Below, in pieces: positions 9,410-16,438 of a stretch of 64,000 nucleotides of DNA. Position numbers and translations under genes: made by a program. The notes under the pieces were generated by a model, which searched no databases, was not told the DNA's origin, and was given only the letters and a program-made list of their open reading frames with translations. The number at the start of each line of letters is the position of its first letter. The stretch's first letter is position 1. Source of the stretch: Lebetimonas sp. JH292 (GTDB lineage Bacteria; Campylobacterota; Campylobacteria; Campylobacterales; Nautiliaceae); NCBI RefSeq assembly GCF_000523275.1, contig NZ_ATHQ01000001.1, positions 652,501 to 716,500 on the forward strand, written 5' to 3'.

Positions 9410-10102
9410 ATGAAACTCTGTATTGCTTTAGATTTACCGAGTAAAGAAGAAAATTTAAAATTAGCTAAAGAAATTGGCGAATATGCAAATGATATTTGGC
9501 TTAAAGTCGGTTTTAGAAGCTATATAAGAGACGGAAACGAATTTATATTTAAATTAAAAAACTTAGGCTATAATATTTTTTTAGATTTAAAATTGTATGA
9601 TATTCCAAATACAATGGCTGATGCAGCAGAAGAAATCACAAAACTTGGAATTGATATGTTCAATATTCATGCAAGTGCAGGTGAAAAAGCAATGAAAGAA
9701 GTAATGAAAAGAATTTCTAAATTCGAAAAAAGACCGTTAGTTTTGGCGGTAACGGCACTGACCAGTTTTTCAAACGATGAATTTAAAAAAATATACGGAA
9801 ACGATATTGACATTAAAGCCAAAGAATTCGCAAAAACAGTTTTTCATTCCGGGCTTGATGGAGTTGTATGCAGTGTTTGGGAAAGCAAGGAAATTAAAAA
9901 CATCACTTCAAATAATTTTATTACACTTACGCCTGGAATAAGACCGTTTGGAGAAGATGCAGGAGACCAAAAAAGAGTTGCTGATATAAAAGCGGCAAAA
10001 GAAAATAAAGTTAATTTTATAGTTGTGGGAAGACCTGTTTATCAGGATAAAAATCCAAAACAAAAAGTTGAAAAAATATTAAAAAAACTCAAGGAGAATT
10101 AA
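9410..10102 (+). CDS. pyrF: Orotidine 5'-phosphate decarboxylase
   Basis: A 230-residue TIM-barrel enzyme, last step of UMP synthesis. IFLDLKLYDIPNT contains the catalytic D-x-K-x-x-D (DLKLYD), and LTPGIRPFGEDAGDQKRVAD is the phosphate-binding end. I choose ATG at 9410, directly after the dcd stop and behind the internal AAGGTGG; a longer in-frame reading back to 9320 only duplicates dcd sequence in another frame. The gene sits in a dcd-pyrF-dsbC-like-IMPase-accD-thiE-rlmH run. Confidence 0.95.
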   Translation: MKLCIALDLPSKEENLKLAKEIGEYANDIWLKVGFRSYIRDGNEFIFKLKNLGYNIFLDLKLYDIPNTMADAAEEITKLGIDMFNIHASAGEKAMKEVMKRISKFEKRPLVLAVTALTSFSNDEFKKIYGNDIDIKAKEFAKTVFHSGLDGVVCSVWESKEIKNITSNNFITLTPGIRPFGEDAGDQKRVADIKAAKENKVNFIVVGRPVYQDKNPKQKVEKILKKLKEN

Positions 10103-10839
10103 TGAAAAAAGTATTTTTAAGTTTAAGTGTAGCAATAAGTCTATTTGCAAGCGATAAACTGTTACCTAAAAAAGAATTAAATTCCGTTTTAAAATCAAGT
10201 ATTTTATATCCAAGACTCGCTCAGGATATTAAAAAAGGCCTTATCAAAGTCAGAGGTGTAAAAAAAGACAGATTTTATATAATAAATATTCAAACAAAAA
10301 GAGGAGCCGGAAATATTTATATAACAGCCGATAAAAAATATACTGTTATAGGAAGAATATTAAACAATAAAAACGGAAGCACATTAAGCGCAAATTTTCC
10401 GGTAAATAAAAAAATAGTAAATGAGGGAATATCTTTTTCTTTCGGAAAAGGTAAAAAAGATTTATATGTTGTTACAGACCCTGAGTGTCCGTTTTGCAGA
10501 ATGATGGAACAGAAAACAAAAAATAACCTGGCAAAAAATTACAGAGTTCATGTAATTTTGTTCCCTTTGCCGTTTCATAAAGACGCAAGGGCAATGAGCT
10601 GTTATATTTTAGCGGGAAAAACAGATGAAGAAAAATCTCAAAGAATGAAAGAAACAATGCTTGGGGATAATAAATGGAAAAATTATAAACCTTCAAAAAC
10701 AGAACTCAACAAATGTTACAGCGAGCTTGAAAAATCAAAAAGAGCGGCAATTGAACTTCAGGCAAAAGGAACTCCAAGCGTTTATGATGAAAATTTTAAT
10801 TCTATTGAATGGCCGAGTTTAGTTAAAGGTAAAAAATGA
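10102..10839 (+). CDS. Periplasmic DsbC-like thioredoxin-fold protein
   Basis: A 245-residue protein with signal peptide MKKVFLSLSVAISLFAS. The thioredoxin active site is C129-P-F-C132 in VVTDPECPFC, followed by the FPLPFHKDARAM segment and a late cis-Pro motif (KGTPSVYD). Layout and length match DsbC/DsbG-type disulfide isomerases: an N-terminal dimerisation domain of about 100 residues and a C-terminal Trx fold. It should act on disulfides of exported proteins. AAGGAG precedes the start. It overlaps the next gene by four bases. Confidence 0.85.
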   Translation: MKKVFLSLSVAISLFASDKLLPKKELNSVLKSSILYPRLAQDIKKGLIKVRGVKKDRFYIINIQTKRGAGNIYITADKKYTVIGRILNNKNGSTLSANFPVNKKIVNEGISFSFGKGKKDLYVVTDPECPFCRMMEQKTKNNLAKNYRVHVILFPLPFHKDARAMSCYILAGKTDEEKSQRMKETMLGDNKWKNYKPSKTELNKCYSELEKSKRAAIELQAKGTPSVYDENFNSIEWPSLVKGKK

Positions 10840-11525
10840 GTTTTATCGATGCTACTTTATGCGCAAGTTTAAAAATCATAAGGGCCCTTCACGAAGAAGA
10901 AGGTATTTTTGAAGCCAAAGGAATAGGATTTGGAGGTGATAGAAGTTTAAAAATAGACCTTTTGGCAGAAGAAATGTTTATAAAGGCATTAAGCCACTAT
11001 GGAAATATTTTTTCAGAAGAAAGAGGGTTTATAGATAACAAGAAAGATAAAAGAATTATAATTGACCCGATTGACGGAAGTTACAACGTCTCAAACCATA
11101 TCCCCTATTTTGGAAGCAGTGTTTATCTTGAAGATGAAGCGGCTGTTATTGTAAATTTAAGTAACGGTGATTATTTTGTTAAAGACAAAAACGGCAAAAG
11201 ATTTGAAAATTTATTTAGAAAACCGTTTCAGTCAAATTACAGACACGATGTCGTTTTATTTGAAAAGGCATACAAAAATCCGGAAATTGTCGCAAAATTA
11301 AATAAACATAATTTAAAATTCAGAGCACCTGGTGCACTCAGTTTATCCCTGTGTTACGGAGAATTTTCAAAAGCGGTAATATACAAAGGGGAAATAAGGG
11401 AATTCGATATTGCCGCCGCAAAATTTTATAACAGCGAATATTTCTGGTATTTTGAGGAGAGTTTAATAATAATGGCACCTAAAAAAAATGATTTAGAAGA
11501 AATTCTAAGGATAATAAAGGAATAA
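10836..11525 (+). CDS. Inositol-monophosphatase family phosphatase
   Basis: A 229-residue protein with the metal-binding motifs of the IMPase/FBPase superfamily: FSEERGF (motif with the catalytic Glu), then IIDPIDGSYN (DPxDGT/S) and the C-terminal GEIREFDIAAAKFY, equivalent to the WDxAAG motif but with F in place of W. It likely hydrolyses a sugar or nucleotide phosphate; candidates include inositol-1-phosphate, fructose-1,6-bisphosphate and PAP, which I cannot separate. Start ATG overlaps the dsbC-like stop. Confidence 0.82.
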   Translation: MSFIDATLCASLKIIRALHEEEGIFEAKGIGFGGDRSLKIDLLAEEMFIKALSHYGNIFSEERGFIDNKKDKRIIIDPIDGSYNVSNHIPYFGSSVYLEDEAAVIVNLSNGDYFVKDKNGKRFENLFRKPFQSNYRHDVVLFEKAYKNPEIVAKLNKHNLKFRAPGALSLSLCYGEFSKAVIYKGEIREFDIAAAKFYNSEYFWYFEESLIIMAPKKNDLEEILRIIKE

Positions 11526-11526
11526 A

Positions 11527-12375
11527 ATGGGATTCAGTAATTTTTTGAAAAAATTTAAAAAACCTCAGCCTAAAAAAGAAGACACCTCCAACAACTGGAT
11601 AAAATGTCCCGCATGTGGTGCAATTAGTTTTTACAAAGAAGTTCAAAAACAAAACAATACATGCCCAAAATGCGGATATCATTTCAGAATGAGCGCAAAT
11701 GACAGAATAAAATTACTTGCTGATGAAGATACTTTTACTGAATTTGACAAAAACTTAAAACCTAACGACCCTCTAAATTTTGTGGATAAGAAAAGCTATA
11801 AAAAAAGAATAGAAGAAAATTACAAAAAAACACAAAACTACTCTTCTGTAATAAGCGGAGAATGCAGAATTAATTCTATCTTAACCCAGCTTGTTGTTTT
11901 TGATTTTAACTTTATGGGAGGAAGCCTGGGAAGCGTTGAAGGTGAAAAAATAGTAAGGGCTGTAAAGAGAGCCATTGAGAAAAAATGCGGTTTGGTTATT
12001 GTATCCACCAGCGGAGGTGCCAGAATGCAGGAGAGCACATTTTCTCTTATGCAAATGGCTAAAACATCCGCGGCACTTGCAAGTTTAGCTGAACATAATC
12101 TCCCCTATATTTCTGTTTTAACAGACCCGACTTTCGGGGGAGTAAGTGCAAGTTTTGCATTCTTAGGCGATTTTATTATTGCAGAACCCGGGGCAATGAT
12201 TGGATTTGCAGGACCCAGGGTTATTAAACAAACAATCGGGGAAGATCTGCCCCAAGGCTTTCAAAGGGCGGAGTTTTTACTTGAACACGGGCTAATAGAT
12301 ATGGTTGTAAAAAGAGACAAATTAAAACAGAGTATTGCCGATTTATTAAAATATACGCTAAAGAATGCCGGTTAA
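11527..12375 (+). CDS. accD: Acetyl-CoA carboxylase, carboxyltransferase beta subunit
   Basis: A 282-residue AccD. The N-terminal four-cysteine zinc ribbon is C27-P-A-C30 and C46-P-K-C49. The crotonase-like core follows with VIVSTSGGARMQEST, VLTDPTFGGVSASFAFLGD and PGAMIGFAGPRVIKQT. It works with AccA (not in this window) to move the carboxyl group from biotin to acetyl-CoA. The ATG sits behind AAGGA, one base after the previous stop. The stop overlaps the next start by one base. Confidence 0.96.
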   Translation: MGFSNFLKKFKKPQPKKEDTSNNWIKCPACGAISFYKEVQKQNNTCPKCGYHFRMSANDRIKLLADEDTFTEFDKNLKPNDPLNFVDKKSYKKRIEENYKKTQNYSSVISGECRINSILTQLVVFDFNFMGGSLGSVEGEKIVRAVKRAIEKKCGLVIVSTSGGARMQESTFSLMQMAKTSAALASLAEHNLPYISVLTDPTFGGVSASFAFLGDFIIAEPGAMIGFAGPRVIKQTIGEDLPQGFQRAEFLLEHGLIDMVVKRDKLKQSIADLLKYTLKNAG

Positions 12376-13037
12376 TGATTTATGCCCTCTTAGACTGGGA
12401 TACGCTGCAAAAATATCATTTATCCATTAAAGAGTTTTGCAAAACGGCAAAAGGACTTAAAGCAAAATTTTTACAATACAGAGACAAAAATTCCTCTCTG
12501 AAAGAAAAATTAAACAGACTCCGTGAAATTAGAAAACAGTGGAAAAAAACATTAATAATAAATGATGTAATAGAACTTCTTCCTTATGCTGACGGAATAC
12601 ACATAGGACAGGAAGACCTTGAAAATTTATGCAAAAGATTTAATCTGTCAAAAAAAGAAATGATATTAAATTTAAAAAATGGGAAAATTAGTGGCCAAGT
12701 TCCAAGTTACAAGTTACAAGACAACAAATTTAAAACCAAAATTGTTGGTCTTTCCACTCACAATAAAAAAGAGATACTTAAAGCCAATAAACTACCGCTT
12801 GATTATATAGGGCTTGGAGCTTACAAAAAAACTTCCACAAAAGATACATCAAATATTTTGGGAAAAAAAGCAATAGAACTTATAAAATTTTCAAATCATC
12901 CTGTTGCAATTATAGGCGGAGTAAAAATTTATGATAAAATTCCAGCCATAAAAGTAATAGGAAGCGATATATGCAAATTAACGTCTATTCGATTGAAAAA
13001 AAAGAAGAATATAAAAAAGAGATTGAAGAATTTATAA
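12375..13037 (+). CDS. thiE: Thiamine-phosphate synthase (ThiE/TenI family)
   Basis: A 220-residue TIM-barrel protein. KAKFLQYRDKNSS and TLIINDVIELLPYADGIHIGQEDL are the ThiE substrate-binding strands, and DYIGLGAYKKTSTKD and VAIIGGVKI are the phosphate-binding end. ThiE joins HMP-pyrophosphate and thiazole phosphate. The family also contains TenI-like proteins; the QYRDK and HIGQEDL motifs favour ThiE. Codons near SGQVPSYKLQDNKF come from a 7-bp tract (12691-12725). The last 67 bases overlap rlmH in another frame and encode a Lys-rich tail unlike ThiE, so the tail may be an accretion. Confidence 0.8.
   Translation: MIYALLDWDTLQKYHLSIKEFCKTAKGLKAKFLQYRDKNSSLKEKLNRLREIRKQWKKTLIINDVIELLPYADGIHIGQEDLENLCKRFNLSKKEMILNLKNGKISGQVPSYKLQDNKFKTKIVGLSTHNKKEILKANKLPLDYIGLGAYKKTSTKDTSNILGKKAIELIKFSNHPVAIIGGVKIYDKIPAIKVIGSDICKLTSIRLKKKKNIKKRLKNL
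12691..12725 (+). repeat. 7-bp periodic tract inside thiE
   Basis: Five units: GTGGCCA, AGTTCCA, AGTTACA, AGTTACA, AGACAAC, with two adjacent perfect copies. It lies in coding sequence and creates a low-similarity surface insertion in ThiE. Confidence 0.6.
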
Positions 13038-13402
13038 AAAAATCACGAGCTTTTGCAGATGTTAAAAATATAACACTCTATTCTAAAAATCTTTCCAAAA
13101 CAAATAATCCAAAAAGAGAATATTCAAACATTTTTGAAAAATATACAGCTGAGGGGTTCAATATTATATTAACGCCGGAAGGGAAACTGATTGATTCAAT
13201 TGAATTTTCAAAGATGTTTGAATATCCTAAAATTAACTTTTTTATAGGGGGTGCTTGGGGATTTGACGAGGAATTCAAAAAAAAAGGGATTAATGTTTCG
13301 CTGACTCCTTTAACTATGGGTCATAAAATAGCAAAAATTGTTTTATTTGAACAAATTTACAGAGCTCTTAGTATAAAAAACAATCATCCGTATCATAAAT
13401 AG
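12971..13402 (+). CDS. rlmH: 23S rRNA pseudouridine-1915 N3-methyltransferase
   Basis: A 143-residue SPOUT-class methyltransferase. The C-terminal knot FFIGGAWGFDEEFKKKG and LTPLTMGHKIAKIVLFEQIYRALSI, ending in NNHPYHK, is the RlmH signature (the terminal HPYH is nearly invariant). It modifies pseudouridine 1915 in helix 69. The start ATG at 12971 lies 67 bases inside thiE; the N-terminal MQINVYSIEKK fits the family, so the overlap is real on this side. Confidence 0.94.
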   Translation: MQINVYSIEKKEEYKKEIEEFIKKSRAFADVKNITLYSKNLSKTNNPKREYSNIFEKYTAEGFNIILTPEGKLIDSIEFSKMFEYPKINFFIGGAWGFDEEFKKKGINVSLTPLTMGHKIAKIVLFEQIYRALSIKNNHPYHK

Positions 13403-13474
13403 TGAAAATGGTGAGTAGTGAGCTTGCCCGGCCGCTTGAAAAGCGGCGGGGTGGTGAGTTGTGAGTTATGAGTT
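13402..13474 (+). repeat. 7-bp periodic tract interrupted by a GC-rich hairpin
   Basis: Units GTGAAAA, then GTGAGTA (13411), GTGAGCT (13418), a 29-base GC-rich insert, then GTGAGTT (13454), GTGAGTT (13461) and ATGAGTT (13468). It fills most of the 114-base gap between rlmH and the DksA-like gene. The interruption has the same core as the one at 44867-44901. Confidence 0.7.
13425..13453 (+). repeat. GC-rich hairpin element, copy 1
   Basis: Core GGCCGCTTGAAAAGCGGC at 13430-13447. CCGCTT pairs with AAGCGG around a GAA loop and the flanking CCC/GGG extends the stem to about eleven pairs with one mismatch. Its GC content is far above its surroundings. There is no T-run, so it is not a classic terminator. 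The same 18 bases occur on the minus strand at 44869-44886, also inside a heptamer tract. Confidence 0.7.
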
Positions 13475-13516
13475 GCTAAGAAGCCAAGTTTAATTAAGAA
13501 ATAAAAAGGAGAGAGA

Positions 13517-13879
13517 ATGACAATGAATAACAATCATATTTTTAAAGAAAAACTGCTTGAAAGAAAAAAAGAAATTATTAAAATTCTTGATGACATTACA
13601 AACGAAATAAAAGAACTTTCATGTGATGATGTATGTGACGAAGGCGATGAGGCTACAAGTGCGATGGACAGCGGAAGAAAACAGCAAATTTATTTAAAAT
13701 TAAAAGAGGAGCTAAACGAAATAGAAGTTGCTCTTAAAAAAATAGAAGAAGGGACTTACGGAATATGTGAAATGTGCGAAGAACCTATAAATAAAGAAAG
13801 GCTTTTAGTCAAACCATATGCAAAATATTGTATAATATGCAGAGAACTAATTGAAAAAGAAGGAAAAAACAAAAAATGA
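13517..13879 (+). CDS. DksA/TraR-type C4 zinc-finger protein
   Basis: A 120-residue protein with an N-terminal coiled-coil-like helical pair and a C-terminal C4 zinc finger at C84-x2-C87 and C105-x2-C108 (EMCEEPINKERL then AKYCIIC). The DEGDEAT segment at the hairpin tip resembles the acidic tip of DksA. DksA-like proteins bind RNA polymerase through the secondary channel and act with ppGpp. Strong RBS AAAGGAGAGAG precedes two candidate ATGs at 13517 and 13523. It overlaps the next gene by four bases. Confidence 0.87.
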   Translation: MTMNNNHIFKEKLLERKKEIIKILDDITNEIKELSCDDVCDEGDEATSAMDSGRKQQIYLKLKEELNEIEVALKKIEEGTYGICEMCEEPINKERLLVKPYAKYCIICRELIEKEGKNKK

Positions 13880-14796
13880 AAAAATATTCCGTTTTCAGTC
13901 TTATTTTTATTGCATTAATGACTCTTTTTGTTTATATACAGGATAATTCATCCACCACCTTTTCAATATTTGGAATTAATATCTCTTTGCCTAATGCCGT
14001 ATGGATAGCACTGTTTTTAGGAATTTTTTATATTTTATCCATTCTGTTTTTTGTTTTTATACATTTACAAACCTTCTTTTATAAAAAAAACATACAAAAA
14101 GATATAGAAATAATGATAAATAATATTAAAAACAAAATTCTTTATAAAAACAGTTTAAAAGAAGTCAAAGTTCTTAAATACTGCAACAATTTTGTAAAAA
14201 ACATCAACGGGCTTAATATAGAACCAAATCCCAGTGAAAAATTTGAATTTTTAGAAGATTTAAAAAAACTTAAAAACGGCGAGGTTATAGAAATCAGCAA
14301 ATATAAACTGAATGAAAACAATCCGTGGTATATTTTAAATATAAAAAACAGACTTAAAAAAGATGGAAATTATGCAAAAGAAGTGTTGAGAAAATTTAAA
14401 AATGAAGAACTTAAAAAAGAAGCTTTCCAAATTTTTGCCCAAAAAGCCCCTATCGAAGAAATTTTAAAATATAACTACCCTCTAACAAAAGAGATAATAC
14501 TTTCGCATATAAATGATAAAGATTTAAAAAAACTGCTTGAAATTGCCAAACTCTCTAAATTTGAAGAAATAGAAATAGCAAAAGCACTTTACGGCTCAAG
14601 AACGCCTGATGAGGAACTTGAAATAATATCTCCGTTTGTTTACGGAAGTGCTTATTTGGCATTAAAATATGAGCATATTGAAAAAGCAAAAGAAATTATT
14701 GAAGAGCATTCACTTAAAATTTTTGAATATATTTTAAAATTAAAAGAATGCGGAGTCAAAATAGACATTGATGAATATCTTCAGGCAATATCCTAA
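13876..14796 (+). CDS. Conserved membrane-anchored protein of unknown function
   Basis: A 306-residue protein with two N-terminal membrane segments (about residues 5-22 and 42-66) separated by a short outside loop (QDNSSTTFSIFGINISLPNA), then a long charged cytoplasmic region rich in Lys, Glu and Ile that is mostly helical. The two-helix start resembles LapA-type (DUF1049) membrane domains, but the soluble part is not recognised. It is co-translated with the DksA-like gene (4-base overlap) and overlaps dus by about 26 bases. No enzymatic motif seen. Confidence 0.6.
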   Translation: MKKYSVFSLIFIALMTLFVYIQDNSSTTFSIFGINISLPNAVWIALFLGIFYILSILFFVFIHLQTFFYKKNIQKDIEIMINNIKNKILYKNSLKEVKVLKYCNNFVKNINGLNIEPNPSEKFEFLEDLKKLKNGEVIEISKYKLNENNPWYILNIKNRLKKDGNYAKEVLRKFKNEELKKEAFQIFAQKAPIEEILKYNYPLTKEIILSHINDKDLKKLLEIAKLSKFEEIEIAKALYGSRTPDEELEIISPFVYGSAYLALKYEHIEKAKEIIEEHSLKIFEYILKLKECGVKIDIDEYLQAIS

Positions 14797-15697
14797 ATTT
14801 TTTTTGGCTCCTTTAGCAGGATATACCGACCGTCCGTTCAGAAGCGTCGTTAAAAAATTCGGATGCGATTTGACATTTTCTGAAATGATAAATGTAAATG
14901 CAATTGCCTATAATAATGAAAAAACAAAAAAAATGATGCAAAAATCCCCAATTGAAACACCTTATTTTGTACAAATTGCCGCCAATAATATCCAAAACGC
15001 AAGAAAAGCTGTAGAAATTATTAATGAAATAGATGAAATTGACGGAATTGACATAAACTTAGGATGCCCTGTAAAAAAAGCCAGAAGGAGCGGATTTGGA
15101 GGAATTTTGCTAAAAGATGAAAATAAAGAATTTTTAAAAGAAATTATAAAAGTAATTGTCAATACTTCCAAAAAACCTGTAAGTGCCAAAATAAGGCTTG
15201 GATTTGAGAGAAGCGTAGCGGTAGAGAGGGCTAAAATGCTTGAAGATCTGGGAATTAAATTTTTAACTCTTCACGGAAGATTGGTCACACAAATGTACAA
15301 AGGTAAAAGTAATTATGAAGAAATCAAAAAAGTGGTAAAAGCCGTAAATATCCCGGTAATTGCAAATGGAGACATTACCGATTTCAAAAAAGCCAAATAT
15401 GTGCTTGAATATACTGGTGCAAAAGGCGTCTCAATTGGAAGAGGTGCTATCGGAAAACCCTGGATTTTTCTTGAAATGAAACAAAGCGGTAATATTACAC
15501 CTAAGCAGAAAAAAGAAGTAATAATTGAACATTTAAAACAGATGCATAATTTTTACAGAGATTACGGCGTTATTTTATTTAGAAAACATGCGCATGGATA
15601 TTCAAAAGGAATAGAAAAAGCAAGCGAATTTAGAAGTAAAATAAATAGTGTTACTGAGTTTAATGAAGCAATGGAATTAATTGAGGAGTATTTTTAA
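14771..15697 (+). CDS. dus: tRNA-dihydrouridine synthase
   Basis: An FMN-dependent reductase that makes dihydrouridine in tRNA D-loops. FFLAPLAGYTDRPFR is the FMN-binding start, DGIDINLGCPVKKARRSGFGG contains the catalytic Cys (NxGCP), then SAKIRLGF, LTLHGR and VIANGDI and SIGRGAIGKPWIF complete the barrel. It is DusB-like in general layout. TTG at 14768 directly precedes ATG at 14771; I use the ATG. Coupled to the upstream membrane gene, and its stop overlaps ribE by one base. Confidence 0.93.
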   Translation: MNIFRQYPKFFLAPLAGYTDRPFRSVVKKFGCDLTFSEMINVNAIAYNNEKTKKMMQKSPIETPYFVQIAANNIQNARKAVEIINEIDEIDGIDINLGCPVKKARRSGFGGILLKDENKEFLKEIIKVIVNTSKKPVSAKIRLGFERSVAVERAKMLEDLGIKFLTLHGRLVTQMYKGKSNYEEIKKVVKAVNIPVIANGDITDFKKAKYVLEYTGAKGVSIGRGAIGKPWIFLEMKQSGNITPKQKKEVIIEHLKQMHNFYRDYGVILFRKHAHGYSKGIEKASEFRSKINSVTEFNEAMELIEEYF

Positions 15698-16299
15698 TGT
15701 TTAACGGAGTGATAAGAGAAATAGGAAAAATAAAAAATTTCAGCAATAATAAACTAAGGATAATTTCAAAATTAAAACCGCAAACAGGAGACTCAATAGC
15801 GGTAAACGGAGCATGTCTAACGGTTACCAAAATTTTTAGTGACGACTTTGAAGTAGAACTCTCTCCTGAAACTCAAAAAGTAGTCGCAATTGAAAATTAC
15901 CAAAGTGGGAAAAAAGTCCATTTAGAAGAAGCATTGCGTTTTGGTGACAAAATAGACGGACATCTGATTCAGGGACATATAGACGCAGTTGGAGACATAC
16001 TTGAAATTAAAAAAAACAGAAACTCTTATGATGTAATAATAAAAACAGACCCTAAAATAATGAAATATATTGCTCCAAAAGGTTCTATTGCAATAGATGG
16101 AATCAGCCTTACAATAAATGATGTTTTTTCTGACAGGTTTAGATTGACTATCGTTCCCCATACTTTTGAAAACACTCTATTTAGAGAATATAAAATTCAT
16201 AGGAGGGTAAATATAGAAACAGATTTGTTTGCAAGATATATATATAATATGTTTAAAAAAGAAAATAATAATTTCGATGAGGTTTTGGCCTGGTGGTAA
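15697..16299 (+). CDS. ribE: Riboflavin synthase, alpha subunit
   Basis: A 200-residue enzyme that dismutates two 6,7-dimethyl-8-ribityllumazines into riboflavin. Two homologous lumazine-binding barrels are visible: MFNGVIREIGKI with VNGACLTV in the first half, and HLIQGHIDAVGDI with DGISLTIND in the second. Length is standard. ribH (lumazine synthase) is at 36.3 kb, so the pathway is dispersed. The start overlaps the dus stop. Confidence 0.95.
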   Translation: MFNGVIREIGKIKNFSNNKLRIISKLKPQTGDSIAVNGACLTVTKIFSDDFEVELSPETQKVVAIENYQSGKKVHLEEALRFGDKIDGHLIQGHIDAVGDILEIKKNRNSYDVIIKTDPKIMKYIAPKGSIAIDGISLTINDVFSDRFRLTIVPHTFENTLFREYKIHRRVNIETDLFARYIYNMFKKENNNFDEVLAWW

Positions 16300-16300
16300 T

Positions 16301-16349
16301 ATTAAATGTTAAATGATGAATGTTAAATGTTGAATTGAAAATTAATTTT
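16301..16349 (+). repeat. 7-bp periodic tract between ribE and htrA
   Basis: Seven units: ATTAAAT, GTTAAAT, GATGAAT, GTTAAAT, GTTGAAT, TGAAAAT, TAATTTT. Intergenic, beginning directly after the ribE stop. It is the longest uninterrupted heptamer tract in the window. Confidence 0.7.
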
Positions 16350-16369
16350 TAAGAAAAGTTTAAGAAATT
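16348..16369 (+). promoter_or_regulatory. 11-bp direct repeat upstream of htrA
   Basis: TTTAAGAAAAG followed directly by TTTAAGAAATT: nine of eleven positions match, with an 11-bp period. It sits 34-55 bases upstream of the TATACT -10 box, where an OmpR-family activator could bind. The spacing differs from the Pho-like repeats at 58.8 and 60.5 kb, so another regulator is implied. AT-richness makes chance a real possibility. Confidence 0.35.
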
Positions 16370-16402
16370 TAATATTTTAACCTCTTTTTAATAAAAAAGA
16401 TT

Positions 16403-16436
16403 TATACTTATGAAAACAAAAACTTTTAAGGAGAGG
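16403..16436 (+). promoter_or_regulatory. htrA -10 box and leader
   Basis: TATACT at 16403-16408, then the leader AAAAACTTTTAAGGAGAGG (16418-16436) ending in the ribosome binding site. The same 19 bases occur 13 bases after a TATACT at 60549, upstream of the phosphoesterase lipoprotein gene, so both transcripts may start with the same sequence. Confidence 0.5.
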
Positions 16437-16438
16437 TT

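Noticed and set aside
9320-9410. Longer N-terminus for pyrF
   Set aside because: The extra residues are dcd sequence in another frame, and the ATG at 9410 gives the standard PyrF start.
13425-13453. Rho-independent terminator after rlmH
   Set aside because: The stem is good but there is no T-run, and the same core at 44.87 kb overlaps a coding start.
13402-13474. CRISPR array or minisatellite
   Set aside because: Units are only 7 bp, degenerate and without spacers; the interruption is a hairpin shared with another tract.
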